Shown: positions 1-10,047 of the stretch, in pieces
How the letters are laid out: each line of letters opens with the position of its first letter
Numbering within the stretch: the stretch's first letter is position 1
Source of the DNA: Oenanthe sinensis
Lineage: Eukaryota; Streptophyta; Magnoliopsida; Apiales; Apiaceae
Direction of reading: 5' to 3'
DNA: 64,000 nt
NCBI GenBank assembly: GCA_028671895.1
Contig: CM053802.1
Span: forward strand, 16,685,631 to 16,749,630
Position numbers and translations under genes: made by a program
The notes under the pieces: model-generated
The model's database searches: none
What the model was told of the DNA's origin: nothing
The model's input: the letters and a program-made list of their open reading frames with translations, nothing else

Positions 1-3000
1 CTTCAGGATTCCAGATCTTTATTCTGTCATCCCTTTCTTCTTGAACAGGTGCCTCCCTTATCTTCTTCATTCTTTCAAGGATGGCTTTTCCTAGCTCTTC
101 AGTTAGATAATACTTCCTGTTGAGCATAGTGTAGATCTTCCTCAAGATGCCATATCCTTGATCCAAAACTTGGTTGAATGTGAAGGTTGAGTGTGATCCA
201 TCTTCATACTCAATGTGAAGAAGATCAACATCTTTCTTCCTTTGCCCTTTTGCTGCAATCATTCCCTCAGCTTTGATTGGCACAAAGTTTTCAGATTTGT
301 GTTTGAACACCTCTATTTCTTTGGCTTGATTACTCCCAGAAGCTTGACCTTCAGTCTTGACTTGTTTTGGCTTCTTCTCCTTGTCTTCATCAGCTAATGG
401 TCTTTTAACTCCAGATGATTTTGGTGCATCTTTGGGCTTGTTTGCTCTTTGCTTCATCCTTGGCCTCCTTTCACCTTCTTTTCTTCTGGCTTCTCTTATT
501 AGCCTATCCTCTTCATCATATTCCCTTTGCAATTGAATGGCTAATTCTTCTTGTCTTCTTTCTTGTTGCTCCTTTTCTTTTATGCCAACTACTATGGCTT
601 TGCCCAACAATTTTTCACTTTCCCCTCCACCTGTGACAGCTTTCTTTTTATCATCTTCAATTAGCTTTCCCTTTCCTTTCCTGTCACCAGGTTGTGAGCT
701 ACTGGTACTTGTTTCCTTGAATTTGCTAGCAATTGCATCAAATTTCCTTACTATGTCTTGAGCCAACTCCTTCTTGGGATCTGTAGGTTTTACCACAGCT
801 TCAGTACCACTTACTTTCTCCAATGCATCAGCTTCTTGCTTCTCCCCCTTTTTGTTATCAGCAACTGGCACTTGTGCTACTGACTGAGAGAGTATGGGAG
901 TCTCTAAGAGTTTACCCAGAAGATTGATTTGAGTGACTTGATTCTTCAAAATTTGCTGCATGCTAAGTTCCATGGAGGTTACTCTTTTCTCCAATTCCAT
1001 TACCTTGTCCTTTGCTGAGAACTCAGTGTCCAACCTTTGCTTGATTCTAGTCAGCATTGTGAGGCTGAGTCTGGAGTCAATGGTGGTGTCAAAATGCATC
1101 CTTGAGCTGTCAATGTCTTCTCTTATTTTCTTCAATTCATACTTGGAGCTTGTGACATGCATTTTCTGGATCTTCAAATTATCCCTGTAAAAGTTCAGAA
1201 TTCTCCTGTGCAGGGGATCCACCACATCTACTTCAGCCATGGACCTTCTGTAAAGAGAAATAATGGCCCTTTCTGTTTCAGCCAAATTAGTTTCATCACT
1301 AGCCACTTGTGGATCTAGAAGGTCATCATCAGAATTTTCATCAAAATCTTCAGGATTCATGTGGGATATATCATCAGGTTGACTGGCCAAAAACTCTTTC
1401 CCACTCCTGAATTGCTCTTCTGTCTGCACTAAACCCAGCATTTGCTCAGCTATTTGATTAGATGCTGCTGCTAGTTCCTGATAATGAGGATCTTCATGTT
1501 GAAAGGTTGAAGCATCAAGATTTACAGCAATTTCATCCTCCACCTCCAAGTTGACTTCTGCACCTCCTGCAGGGACTTCATAGTCTACAGCTCCCCCTGA
1601 CTCAAGCCCCAACTTCTGGGTGAGTCCTGCTTCAATCTGCTCAGTTTTAGAAGTTGATGCTTCATGAGATGGTGAAATTGGTTTCTCTCTATTCTTTTCT
1701 CTCTCACTCTCTTCTCTCTTTTCTTGCATCAGGATCTCATCCTGGATTCTCACCTCTCCCTTACTTTCCTCTCCTTTTTCATCACCTGCTAAGGTGGGAC
1801 TCTCTTTTCTCACACCCTCTCCTTTTGCCACCTCAGAAGAATTTGAGGGCCCCTCAGTCACACACTCTCCTTTTGCCAAGGTATGCAAACCTTGCCTCTC
1901 ACACACCTCACCCACTCCACTCAATCCTAATAGAGTATTGGCCACTTGAAGTGTTTCAATGGATGATTCATGAATTGACATTAAGGGATCAATCGATGGA
2001 TAAGAAGTATCCATCGATGGATGAATATCCGTTGATGGGAGCTCGTCGATGGATGTAAGGATATCCATCGATGATAGTGAACTAGTCAATGGATGTTGGA
2101 AGTTATCAGTTGATTGCATAATATTCATTGACTGGAGAGAACTAACAGTATTTGCCTGATCAACCAAGGTGTTAACCTTATTTGGTGATGCAGGTGAGAG
2201 TGTTGGCTCCACCCTGAGTTGCAAAGAGGGTGAATTTGAAACAATGAAGTTGTCAATCAACACTGTTTCTGAAGAAATAGTTTTTGAGGGAGATTGAGAA
2301 GAAAATTCAGATAAAGAATGGGGCTGTGCCTCAGGAAGATTCTGAGACACATCAAAAGAAGAGACGGAAGGCTCCACCAAATTTTCATTTGGCTTTGCAA
2401 GTGTGTGTGTGCCCTGTGCAGTATTTGTAACCTTCTTTCTTCTTTTGTATGGTTGTATTATTTGGTGACCCTTATCCCCATCTGATGGTCCTGGTTGAGA
2501 CCTCTTTTCAATAGTTACATCTTTTTGAGAAGATGCAACTAGGGATGTGTTCAAGTCCTTTACTACAGCCTCAATCTGTTGGGAGATTGGACTGGAGGCT
2601 GGCTGGTTCCTCTCAATCTCACTCTCCTTATCCTTCTGGCTTTCTTGATGTTGGCCAGTTCCCTCACCCTTATCAACCACCTTCACTCTCCCCTCAGTGA
2701 TTTTTCTTTTCTTACTTCTTACAACAGTAGTCTTTTGAGAAACTACTGAGGTGGTTTGATTAGACTTGGGTTTTGAAGGTTGTGCAACTTGGGTAGGAGG
2801 AATGGGGGCATTTCCATCTCCCTCCATTGTTGCAGAAGGCAAAGAAATTTGAGATTTTGAAGAAGAATGTAAAAGATTGAGATTTTGAAGATATACCTGC
2901 ACAAGAGGAGGATAAATGAGGCACAACTTAGGGTGTAAGTTGATTCTCACAAGATCCTTAAAGACCCTCTTGTTTTGCATCCATGGCTCCAAGGACTCCA

Positions 3001-3673
3001 TATCTGCACTTATTTCATATTCTCCAACAGAGGCATTAATAATCATCATGAAAAATCTTGCAAAGTAGATATTATGTTTCCTAGATGACTTGGGTCCTAA
3101 TTTGGCAGTCAATTCATTTAGGAGTAATGTGCCAAAATCAAAATATTTATCAAATAGGACAGAATAAGCAATTTCTTGCATACTTATTGTAATTGCATCA
3201 AAATTACTTATTTTTCCAGAAAATACTTTAATTATGGCATCAAAGAAATAACTCCATTCTTTTCTAAGATTCTTCCTAACAACTTCTCCTAATCCAGTTT
3301 CAGCATTTGCATAATTAACGGATTCTAACATGTCCCTAATTTCTTCTTCAGTTGGGGGCTTATCACAATTATTTGCAGGCAATCCTAAACATTCAGATAA
3401 TGAAGTACTATTTATTGTATAGGTATTACCTTTGCAAGAATAAGAAATTACCTTCCCATCTGATGAAATCTCTGCAGAGGTCCACAGTTCTTCAACAAAG
3501 GAACACACGATTGTTGGTGCTTCGCTGAGAGCTTTGGAAACTTTGCAATCTCCTAGGAATCGCATCAATGGATGAAAGTCCACAGGAGCATCATTCACCG
3601 TTAGACATGCTGTGAAGTTGTTCTGTTCATAGGTGAACCCAGTGGAAGAGACGATCTTCTTTTGTGGTGCCAT
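1..3673 (-). CDS. Third reading frame of the copia element (env-position protein), open at window edge
   Basis: One reading frame of about 1,224 codons starts at ATG 3673-3671 (start MAPQKKIVSS) and runs without a stop through position 1, so both protein and gene are incomplete. Translated by eye, it has an ordered N-terminal third (to about residue 290), a long Ser/Pro/Lys/Glu-rich region, a stretch of repeated S-T/M/I-D units at about residues 521-571 encoded by a palindromic DNA motif, a predicted coiled coil at about 838-926, and a Lys/Glu/Arg-rich segment at about 1045-1105. I see no signal peptide or hydrophobic membrane segment. Its place after RNase H is where Sireviruses may carry an 'envelope-like' gene, but nothing here supports an envelope function. 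Its uninterrupted length suggests selection until recently or a young insertion. Confidence 0.85.
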   Translation of the reverse strand, partial: MAPQKKIVSSTGFTYEQNNFTACLTVNDAPVDFHPLMRFLGDCKVSKALSEAPTIVCSFVEELWTSAEISSDGKVISYSCKGNTYTINSTSLSECLGLPANNCDKPPTEEEIRDMLESVNYANAETGLGEVVRKNLRKEWSYFFDAIIKVFSGKISNFDAITISMQEIAYSVLFDKYFDFGTLLLNELTAKLGPKSSRKHNIYFARFFMMIINASVGEYEISADMESLEPWMQNKRVFKDLVRINLHPKLCLIYPPLVQVYLQNLNLLHSSSKSQISLPSATMEGDGNAPIPPTQVAQPSKPKSNQTTSVVSQKTTVVRSKKRKITEGRVKVVDKGEGTGQHQESQKDKESEIERNQPASSPISQQIEAVVKDLNTSLVASSQKDVTIEKRSQPGPSDGDKGHQIIQPYKRRKKVTNTAQGTHTLAKPNENLVEPSVSSFDVSQNLPEAQPHSLSEFSSQSPSKTISSETVLIDNFIVSNSPSLQLRVEPTLSPASPNKVNTLVDQANTVSSLQSMNIMQSTDNFQHPLTSSLSSMDILTSIDELPSTDIHPSMDTSYPSIDPLMSIHESSIETLQVANTLLGLSGVGEVCERQGLHTLAKGECVTEGPSNSSEVAKGEGVRKESPTLAGDEKGEESKGEVRIQDEILMQEKREESEREKNREKPISPSHEASTSKTEQIEAGLTQKLGLESGGAVDYEVPAGGAEVNLEVEDEIAVNLDASTFQHEDPHYQELAAASNQIAEQMLGLVQTEEQFRSGKEFLASQPDDISHMNPEDFDENSDDDLLDPQVASDETNLAETERAIISLYRRSMAEVDVVDPLHRRILNFYRDNLKIQKMHVTSSKYELKKIREDIDSSRMHFDTTIDSRLSLTMLTRIKQRLDTEFSAKDKVMELEKRVTSMELSMQQILKNQVTQINLLGKLLETPILSQSVAQVPVADNKKGEKQEADALEKVSGTEAVVKPTDPKKELAQDIVRKFDAIASKFKETSTSSSQPGDRKGKGKLIEDDKKKAVTGGGESEKLLGKAIVVGIKEKEQQERRQEELAIQLQREYDEEDRLIREARRKEGERRPRMKQRANKPKDAPKSSGVKRPLADEDKEKKPKQVKTEGQASGSNQAKEIEVFKHKSENFVPIKAEGMIAAKGQRKKDVDLLHIEYEDGSHSTFTFNQVLDQGYGILRKIYTMLNRKYYLTEELGKAILERMKKIREAPVQEERDDRIKIWNPE

Positions 3674-4202
3674 TCTTTCAGTTGATATTCAAGAAATTAA
3701 AGTGAACTTGAAAGAATTTGTGAGAGCTCGTGAGAATTAGATAAAATTAGCTTGAGAGAGAGACAGAGATGAATAGTAAAAAAAAATAGCAGGTAAGAAT
3801 GAATTTTTAATTGTTGCTGCTATTTATATTTCCTAGTATTAAAAAGACTTGAAATGACTTTTTAATTAGTAGATAACCGTTGATGTATAAAAGACTGTAA
3901 TTTATTACCCTTGATGGTAATTCTCCAACGGCTATAATCTGATCAACGGATGAATAAAACTGTAGAAATTCTATTACTATCGACGGATAAAAATAGAGAA
4001 TTAATCATTTATCGATCGATCACTAACTACCAAGATAATTAACTGTCGATAGATAAATATCCATCGATAGGAATAACATTTATCTGTTGATCAAATAGGA
4101 TGGGATTTATCCATCGATAAACAATTACTTAGGTAATTATCTGTCGATAGATAAATATCCATTGATAATTGTGAACAATGGCTGCAAAACTTGACAGACA
4201 TT
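3674..4202 (-). other. Spacer between pol and the third ORF, rich in ATCCATCGAT-type motifs
   Basis: No coding frame is seen. The spacer carries at least eight variants of the palindrome-derived motif, for example near 3985, 4011, 4045-4072, 4107-4120 and 4142-4170. The same motif recurs in the LTR and in the three coding regions. A leader or promoter for the third ORF could lie here, since the ORF begins only 530 bp after the pol stop. Confidence 0.6.
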
Positions 4203-7200
4203 TTAAGCAAGAGTATAATTAAGCATACCTAACTCACAGACTAATCTATTAAAAGTAGATTCATCTAGAGGTTTGGTAAATATGTCTGCAAGTTGTTGTT
4301 CACTAGGGACAAAATGTAATTCAACTGTACCATTCATTACATGTTCCCTAATGAAATGATACCTTATGTCAATGTGTTTAGTTCTGGAATGTTGCACAGG
4401 ATTTTCTGTTATTGCAATGGCACTTGTATTGTCACAGAAGATGGGAATTTTGTTCAAGTTGAACCCATAGTCAAATAGTTGATTCCTCATCCTTAAAATT
4501 TGTGCACAGCAACTTCCAGCAGCAATGTACTCAGCTTCTGCAGTTGAAGTTGATACTGAGTGTTGCTTTTTGCTAAACCATGACACAAGTTTATTTCCCA
4601 GAAATTGACAGGTGCCTGTAGTACTTTTCCTGTCTATTTTGCAACCTGCATAATCAGCATCTGAGTAGCCTATTAGATTGAAACCAGAATCTCTAGGATA
4701 CCAAATACCTAAATTTGATGTACCCTTAAGATATCTGAAAATTCTTTTAATAGCTACTAAATGAGATTCTCTAGGATCAGCCTGAAATCTAGCACATAAG
4801 CATGTAGAGAACATTATATCTGGCCTACTAGCAGTTAAATATAAAAGTGAGCCTACCATGCCTCTATAACTTGAAATATCCACCTTAGCTTCTTTGGTAT
4901 TTAATTCAAGTTTAGTGGCAGTGACCATGGGAGTTTTTGCAGAAGAACATTCACTTAACTCAAATTTCTTTAACAAATCATGAATGTACTTTGTTTGATT
5001 TATAAAAATACCATCCTTAACCGGTTTGACTTGTAACCCAAGAAAGTAGGTAAGCTCTCCCATCATGCTCATTTCATATTTACTCTGCATTAGTTTGGCA
5101 AACTTCTTGCAAAGTTCCTCATTTGTTGATCCAAAAATAATGTCATCCACATAAATTTGTACAAGAATGATAGAGCCATTAACATGTCTACTGAATAGAG
5201 TTTTATCAACAGTACCTCTTGTGAAATGATTCTCAATGAGAAACTGAGATAGAGTGTCATACCAGGCCCTTGGTGCTTGCTTCAAGCCATAAAGTGCTTT
5301 GAGTAAAAAGTAGACAGAGTTAGGAAATTTTAGATCTTCAAAGCCAGGAGGTTGTTCCACATAGACTTCCTCTTCTAGTACTCCATTCAAAAATGCACTT
5401 TTCACATCCATCTGGTAGACTTTGAAATTAGCATGTGCAGCATAGGCCAGAAAGATTCTAATTGCTTCTAACCTTGCAACTGGTGCAAAAGTTTCATCAA
5501 AATCAATTCCTTCTTCTTATGAATAACCCTTTGCTACAAGCCTTGCTTTATTCCTAGTCACAATACCAGTTTCATCCATTTTGTTTCTGAATACCCATTT
5601 TGTACCAATTACTGATCTGTCTTTTGGTCTGGGCACCAGCTTCCATACTTTATTTCTTTCAAACTGATTCAGTTCTTCTTGCATAGCCAAAACCCAATCA
5701 GGATCCATGAGAGCCTCTTCAATTCTTTTGGGTTCTTCTTGAGATAGAAAACTGCTATACAGACACTCATTTTGAGTAGCACTTCTTGTCTTGACACCAT
5801 CTTCTGCATTTCCAATAATTAGTTCAAATGGATGGCTTCTTGTCCATTTTCTTTGAGGATACAAATTTTGCCTTGATGATGAAGCTTCATGATCATTTGT
5901 ATTGAACTCAAAGTGATCTGAATTTGTAGAATGATTCTGAAACCCTCCCCCTGAAGTGGATACCCTTGATGTAGATTGTTGATTATCCGTTGAGGAGTTA
6001 TCAGTTGATGCATTATCAGTTGATGGATTTCTGTCAACTGATAAATTATTCATTGATGCAGTAACATCAACTGATATTGGGTTTCTGAACACTTGAGGTT
6101 TTATAATTTCTGCCTCTTCATCGTCATTTACATCATTTGATTCATTCTCAAAATGCAGTGTGTCATGATTTCCTTCATCAAACAAGCCTTGAATCTTTTT
6201 ATCATCAAATACTACATGTACAGATTCCATAACAATGTGTAGTCTGAGATTGTAGATTCTATAGGCTACACCTGATAGTGCATACCCAACAAATATAGCT
6301 TCATCAGCCTTGGCTTCAAATTTTGCTAGATTTTCACCTTGATTTCTTAGTACATAGCACTTGCAGCCAAAGACATGAAGAAATCCCACCTTTGGCTTTT
6401 TGTCTTTCTTGATCAATTGATAAGGAGTCTTCCCTTGAGCTTTATTTACTAGGGAGATGTTTTGAGTAAAACATGCTGTGTTTATGGCCTCAGCCCAGAA
6501 GTATGTTGGGAGTTTGGCATCTTCCAACATGGTTCTAGCAGCTTCAATCAATGTCCTATTTTTCCTTTCAACTACCCCATTTTGTTGAGGTGTTCTGGGT
6601 GCAGAGAATGTGTGTATGATTCCTTTTGATTCACAGAACTCTTTCATTGTGGAATTTTTGAATTCTGTTCCATTGTCACTCCTTATCTTCTTTACATCCA
6701 ATTCAAGATTTTTCTCATTTTCTCTTATGTGCTTGATGATGAGATGACTAGCTTCATCCTTTGAATGTAGAAAATAAGTCCATGAGAATCTTGAAAAATC
6801 ATCCACAATGACTAGAGCATACTTCTTCTTTGCAATAGACATAATATTTACAGGACCAAACAAATCCATATGTAATAACTCAAGTGGCTTTTCAATTGAA
6901 GATTCCAATTTCGACTTAAATGATGCCTTCCTCTGTTTTCCTTTCTGACAAGCATCACAAAGTCCATCCTTGATAAATTCCATTTGTGGTAAGCCTCTCA
7001 CTTGATTTTTCTTGACCAAGAGATTCATGGCTTTGAAATTCAAGTGAGCTAATTTCTTATGCCACAGCCAACTTTCATTTGTACTTGCCTTAGAGAGAAG
7101 ACAAGTCATTGATTCTGCATTTGTTGAGTTGAAGTCAGCTATGTACACATTTCCTTTTCTATTCCCAGTCATGACCAGGCTTCCATCTACCTTGTTGGAA

Positions 7201-7520
7201 ATTATGCATGTTTCTGTTGTGAAACAGACTTTATTTCCATTGTCACATAGTTGACTTATGCTTAACAAGTTATGTCTTAAGCCATCAACTAATGCAACAG
7301 GTTCAATGATGACATTCTCTTTTGAAATCAAGCCATATCCCATGGTGTGCCCTTTGCTGTCATCTCCAAAAGTTACTCCAGGGCCAGCTTTCTCCTCAAA
7401 CTTTGTGAGCAGGGATTTATCTCCAGTCATGTGTCTTGAACATCCACTGTCCAAGTACCAAAGATTTCTTCTCTTTCCCTGCACACAGTCAAAACAAATC
7501 AAGTTGATTTTGGTACCCAA
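4203..7520 (-). pseudogene. pol: copia pol: protease, integrase, reverse transcriptase, RNase H; one in-frame stop
   Basis: Reading from 7520 down, the aspartic protease motif D-S-G (in YLDSGCSRHMTG) is about residue 24. It is followed by the pre-integrase H/C region, the integrase core (HMDLFGP, RSDNGTEF, and the Glu in NGVVERKNR), the RT start (IGTKWVFRNK), RT motif YVDDIIFG near 5145, and RNase H (SDADYAG to the STAEAEY motif). Frame is constant from 7520 to the stop at 4203, except for a TAA at 5517-5519 that separates a 667-codon part from the RT/RNase H part. That stop lies just after the conserved VAKGYS segment of RT. A single base change explains it, so full-length polyprotein is not made unless the stop is read through. 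Confidence 0.93.
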
Positions 7521-7717
7521 GTTGCCTTGGGTCCTTTCTTATTAGTTGTTATCTTTGGCTTGGTTTCCAATTTTTGTACCTTTGGTTTGGGTGGTTTTAC
7601 TTCCACTTCAACCTTAGGTGTTGGTCTCCCTACCTCAGAATTCTCAGTGCTAATATTTGGAATGCTCATGCTTGCAGAGTTGAAAAAATTTGGTGCATGA
7701 AGACTGTTAAGCATATT
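7499..7717 (-). pseudogene. gag: C-terminal tail of copia gag after an in-frame TGA
   Basis: This segment is in the same frame as gag and follows it after a TGA at 7720-7718. It continues about 70 codons (Lys/Pro-rich, ending ATWVPKST) to a TGA at 7499-7501. The pol frame lies one base back (-1) and is open from just upstream, so gag tail and pol overlap by roughly 40 bp. I see no classic slippery heptamer in the overlap. Either an indel has separated gag and pol or expression needs an unusual frame change. Confidence 0.75.
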
Positions 7718-9988
7718 TCATGGCATAGCAGGCATATTCATATTGGCAAATGCAAGATATGGATTAAACATATAAGGCATTGATGCATACTGAGCATGAA
7801 CAGCATGAGAATCAACTAAATGAGGAAAAACAGAACTGGTACGCATGTTGGGTATAACAGGTACATTTGTTGCTGTAGGCATGGTGAGTTTACATTGCAC
7901 AGATAAATGATTTTTACTACCACACTTAGCACATACTTTCCTAGGAGCATATTTGTCAGGTGTGTAGTTGTTGTGCTTGTTTATGCCTACTTTACCATTT
8001 CTATTTTTCTTCTTCTTTTCATTTGGCTGAATATTAGGTTCTATCTTTTCCAATTTCTCTTTCAACTGATTTTTAGATAAGAATCCTATATTAGCCTTTT
8101 CAACTTCGATTTTAGCTTCAGAGGAGCTACTTTCTTTGACAAATTTAATAGGTCTGTTAAACTTAGTTTTAATATCACATTTCTTAGCAGTTGATGACTT
8201 CTCAATCGATGGATAATTATCCGTTGAAATAGCATTATCAATCGATGGATAATTCTTATCAGTTGATTCAGAGTTATCAATCGATTGCTTCTTTTCTAAA
8301 GATTGATCTTCATCAATGGCTATTTTCTCAAGAGTTTCAGACAACATGGTGAAAGAGTTTGTTCCATGAATGTCATTCATCTTCTTACTAGCTTTACTTG
8401 ACCTGTTCCACTTGTCAATGGTTCTTAGTTCATCCTCTAATTTTTCTTTTAACTTCTCTATTTCCTTTTTACTGTCAACTAGTTCATTTCTAGCATCTTT
8501 GTTTTCCATCTTGAGTCTGTCCAATTGCACTAGCTCACTCTCTAAGAAATTGTTTCTTTCAGTGAGAGTTTCTAATGTTAATTTGAGCCTAGTGTTCTCT
8601 TTGTTCAAAGACTTAAGAGTGACATGCAAATTATACAATTCATTAGACATTTCATTAATTGTAATATTGCATTCATCTTTGGACAACTCAGATAGATTTG
8701 TAGAAATTACCTGATTGCTAGATGAACTAGCTTCCTGGTCATCTTGATTGGCCATTAGTGCAAGATTGATGTGTTCTTCTTCTTCTTCAGAATCCTCCTC
8801 AACAGCCCAGTCCTTTTCTTCTGTCACAAAAGCCTTCTCTCTTTGTTTGAGCAAGTCAAAGTACTTCTTCTTATAGTCAACACCATCACTAGACTTTGAT
8901 CTCTTTTCAACTTTGGGCTTTCTGCATTCACTTGAAAAGTGACCAGCCAATCCACAGTTAAAGCATCTGAATTGAGTTCTGTCAACAAGATTTTTGCCTT
9001 GTTGAGTGTCTCTCCTGAACTGTGATCCAGGCCTTTGCATTGGATTCCTTTTGAACTTGAGTTTAGAAAATTTTCTTGATAGAAAAGCTAAATGCTCATC
9101 TATCTCATCCATTTCATCTTTGATAAGTGACTCATCACTATCACAAAGTTCTTTTCCTTTACCAGTAGAAGATTCATCATATCTAACATAATTTGCACCA
9201 TTGCCATGACCTTCTTTCTTCCCTTCTTTGAAATCAGCATCTTCATCTGTTTCTGCAACTTGCTTTTCCTTGACCATCAAAGCAATGGACTTTTCTCTCT
9301 TCTGACTTTTCTCAATTTCCTCATCTTGCTGTAGCTCCAACTCATAGGTTTTCAAGATGCCATACAGCTTGTCCAAGGTATAATCTTTAAAGTCAGGAGA
9401 TTGCCTTATAGAGACAGTCATTGGTTTCCATTCTTTGGGTAGGGACCTCAAGAATTTGAGGTTGGTGTCCTCAACAGCATAAACTCTTCCATATAGTTTA
9501 AGCTCATTCAACAGCTTTTGAAACCTACTATATGTATCATTTATTGTTTCACCACCCTTGAAGTGAAAGGCCTCATACTTTTGAATCAAGAGTTGCATCT
9601 TGTTCTTTCTTACTTGCTCAGTACCTTCACAGAGGGTTTGAAGAGTGTCCCAGACTTCTTTGGAGGTTGTACAACTGATGACATTGTCAAACATGTCCTT
9701 GTCAAGACCATTAAACAAAATATTCATGGCCTTTTTGTCCTTGTGTACTTCCTTTTCATCTTCATCTGTATACTCACTCACAGATTTAGGAATGAGTTTG
9801 TCTGGTGCTTGAGTACCGTCTGCATTTACACTTGTAACTATTTTCATAGGCACATGTGGACCTTTCTCTATGCAATGAACATAGGAAGGATCAATAGATA
9901 GCAGATGCAAGTGCATTTTTACTTTCCAGGGAAAATATTCATCTTTCTCTAGAACTGGAATCTTAACTCCTGTTTCTCTTTGACCCAT
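7718..9988 (-). CDS. gag: copia Gag polyprotein, 756 codons
   Basis: Starts at ATG 9988, 46 bases after the primer binding site. The N-terminal third is the UBN2-type capsid region of plant copia Gag (residues about 90-220). The first CCHC zinc knuckle (C342-x2-C-x4-H-x4-C355, CFNCGLAGHFSSEC) is followed by an acidic patch, a long heptad-rich coiled coil (about 440-525), a run of S-T-D/P-S-I-D repeats (about 565-600) and a second CCHC knuckle (about 686-699, CAKCGSKNHLSVQC). Two knuckles and a coiled coil fit the extended Gag of Sireviruses. It ends at a TGA (7720-7718) that looks premature, because the frame continues into 7499-7717. Confidence 0.93.
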   Translation of the reverse strand: MGQRETGVKIPVLEKDEYFPWKVKMHLHLLSIDPSYVHCIEKGPHVPMKIVTSVNADGTQAPDKLIPKSVSEYTDEDEKEVHKDKKAMNILFNGLDKDMFDNVISCTTSKEVWDTLQTLCEGTEQVRKNKMQLLIQKYEAFHFKGGETINDTYSRFQKLLNELKLYGRVYAVEDTNLKFLRSLPKEWKPMTVSIRQSPDFKDYTLDKLYGILKTYELELQQDEEIEKSQKREKSIALMVKEKQVAETDEDADFKEGKKEGHGNGANYVRYDESSTGKGKELCDSDESLIKDEMDEIDEHLAFLSRKFSKLKFKRNPMQRPGSQFRRDTQQGKNLVDRTQFRCFNCGLAGHFSSECRKPKVEKRSKSSDGVDYKKKYFDLLKQREKAFVTEEKDWAVEEDSEEEEEHINLALMANQDDQEASSSSNQVISTNLSELSKDECNITINEMSNELYNLHVTLKSLNKENTRLKLTLETLTERNNFLESELVQLDRLKMENKDARNELVDSKKEIEKLKEKLEDELRTIDKWNRSSKASKKMNDIHGTNSFTMLSETLEKIAIDEDQSLEKKQSIDNSESTDKNYPSIDNAISTDNYPSIEKSSTAKKCDIKTKFNRPIKFVKESSSSEAKIEVEKANIGFLSKNQLKEKLEKIEPNIQPNEKKKKNRNGKVGINKHNNYTPDKYAPRKVCAKCGSKNHLSVQCKLTMPTATNVPVIPNMRTSSVFPHLVDSHAVHAQYASMPYMFNPYLAFANMNMPAMP

Positions 9989-10033
9989 TCTTGATGTACT
10001 TTTAGATCTTGACTTTCTGTTTGTTGAAAGCTA

Positions 10034-10045
10034 GCTCTGATACCA
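10034..10045 (-). other. Primer binding site complementary to initiator tRNA-Met
   Basis: On the minus strand the 12 bases read TGGTATCAGAGC, the standard plant copia primer site matching the 3' end of initiator methionine tRNA. It sits two bases inside the LTR end (10048), as expected. Confidence 0.93.
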
Positions 10046-10047
10046 AT

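Noticed and set aside
215..2058. Several plus-strand frames of 60-134 codons
   Set aside because: They are shadows of the long minus-strand third ORF of the copia element, which is open through the whole stretch and has ordered codon usage.
1..3673. Calling the third ORF a viral envelope
   Set aside because: No signal peptide, membrane span or cleavage site can be seen; only its position supports the label.
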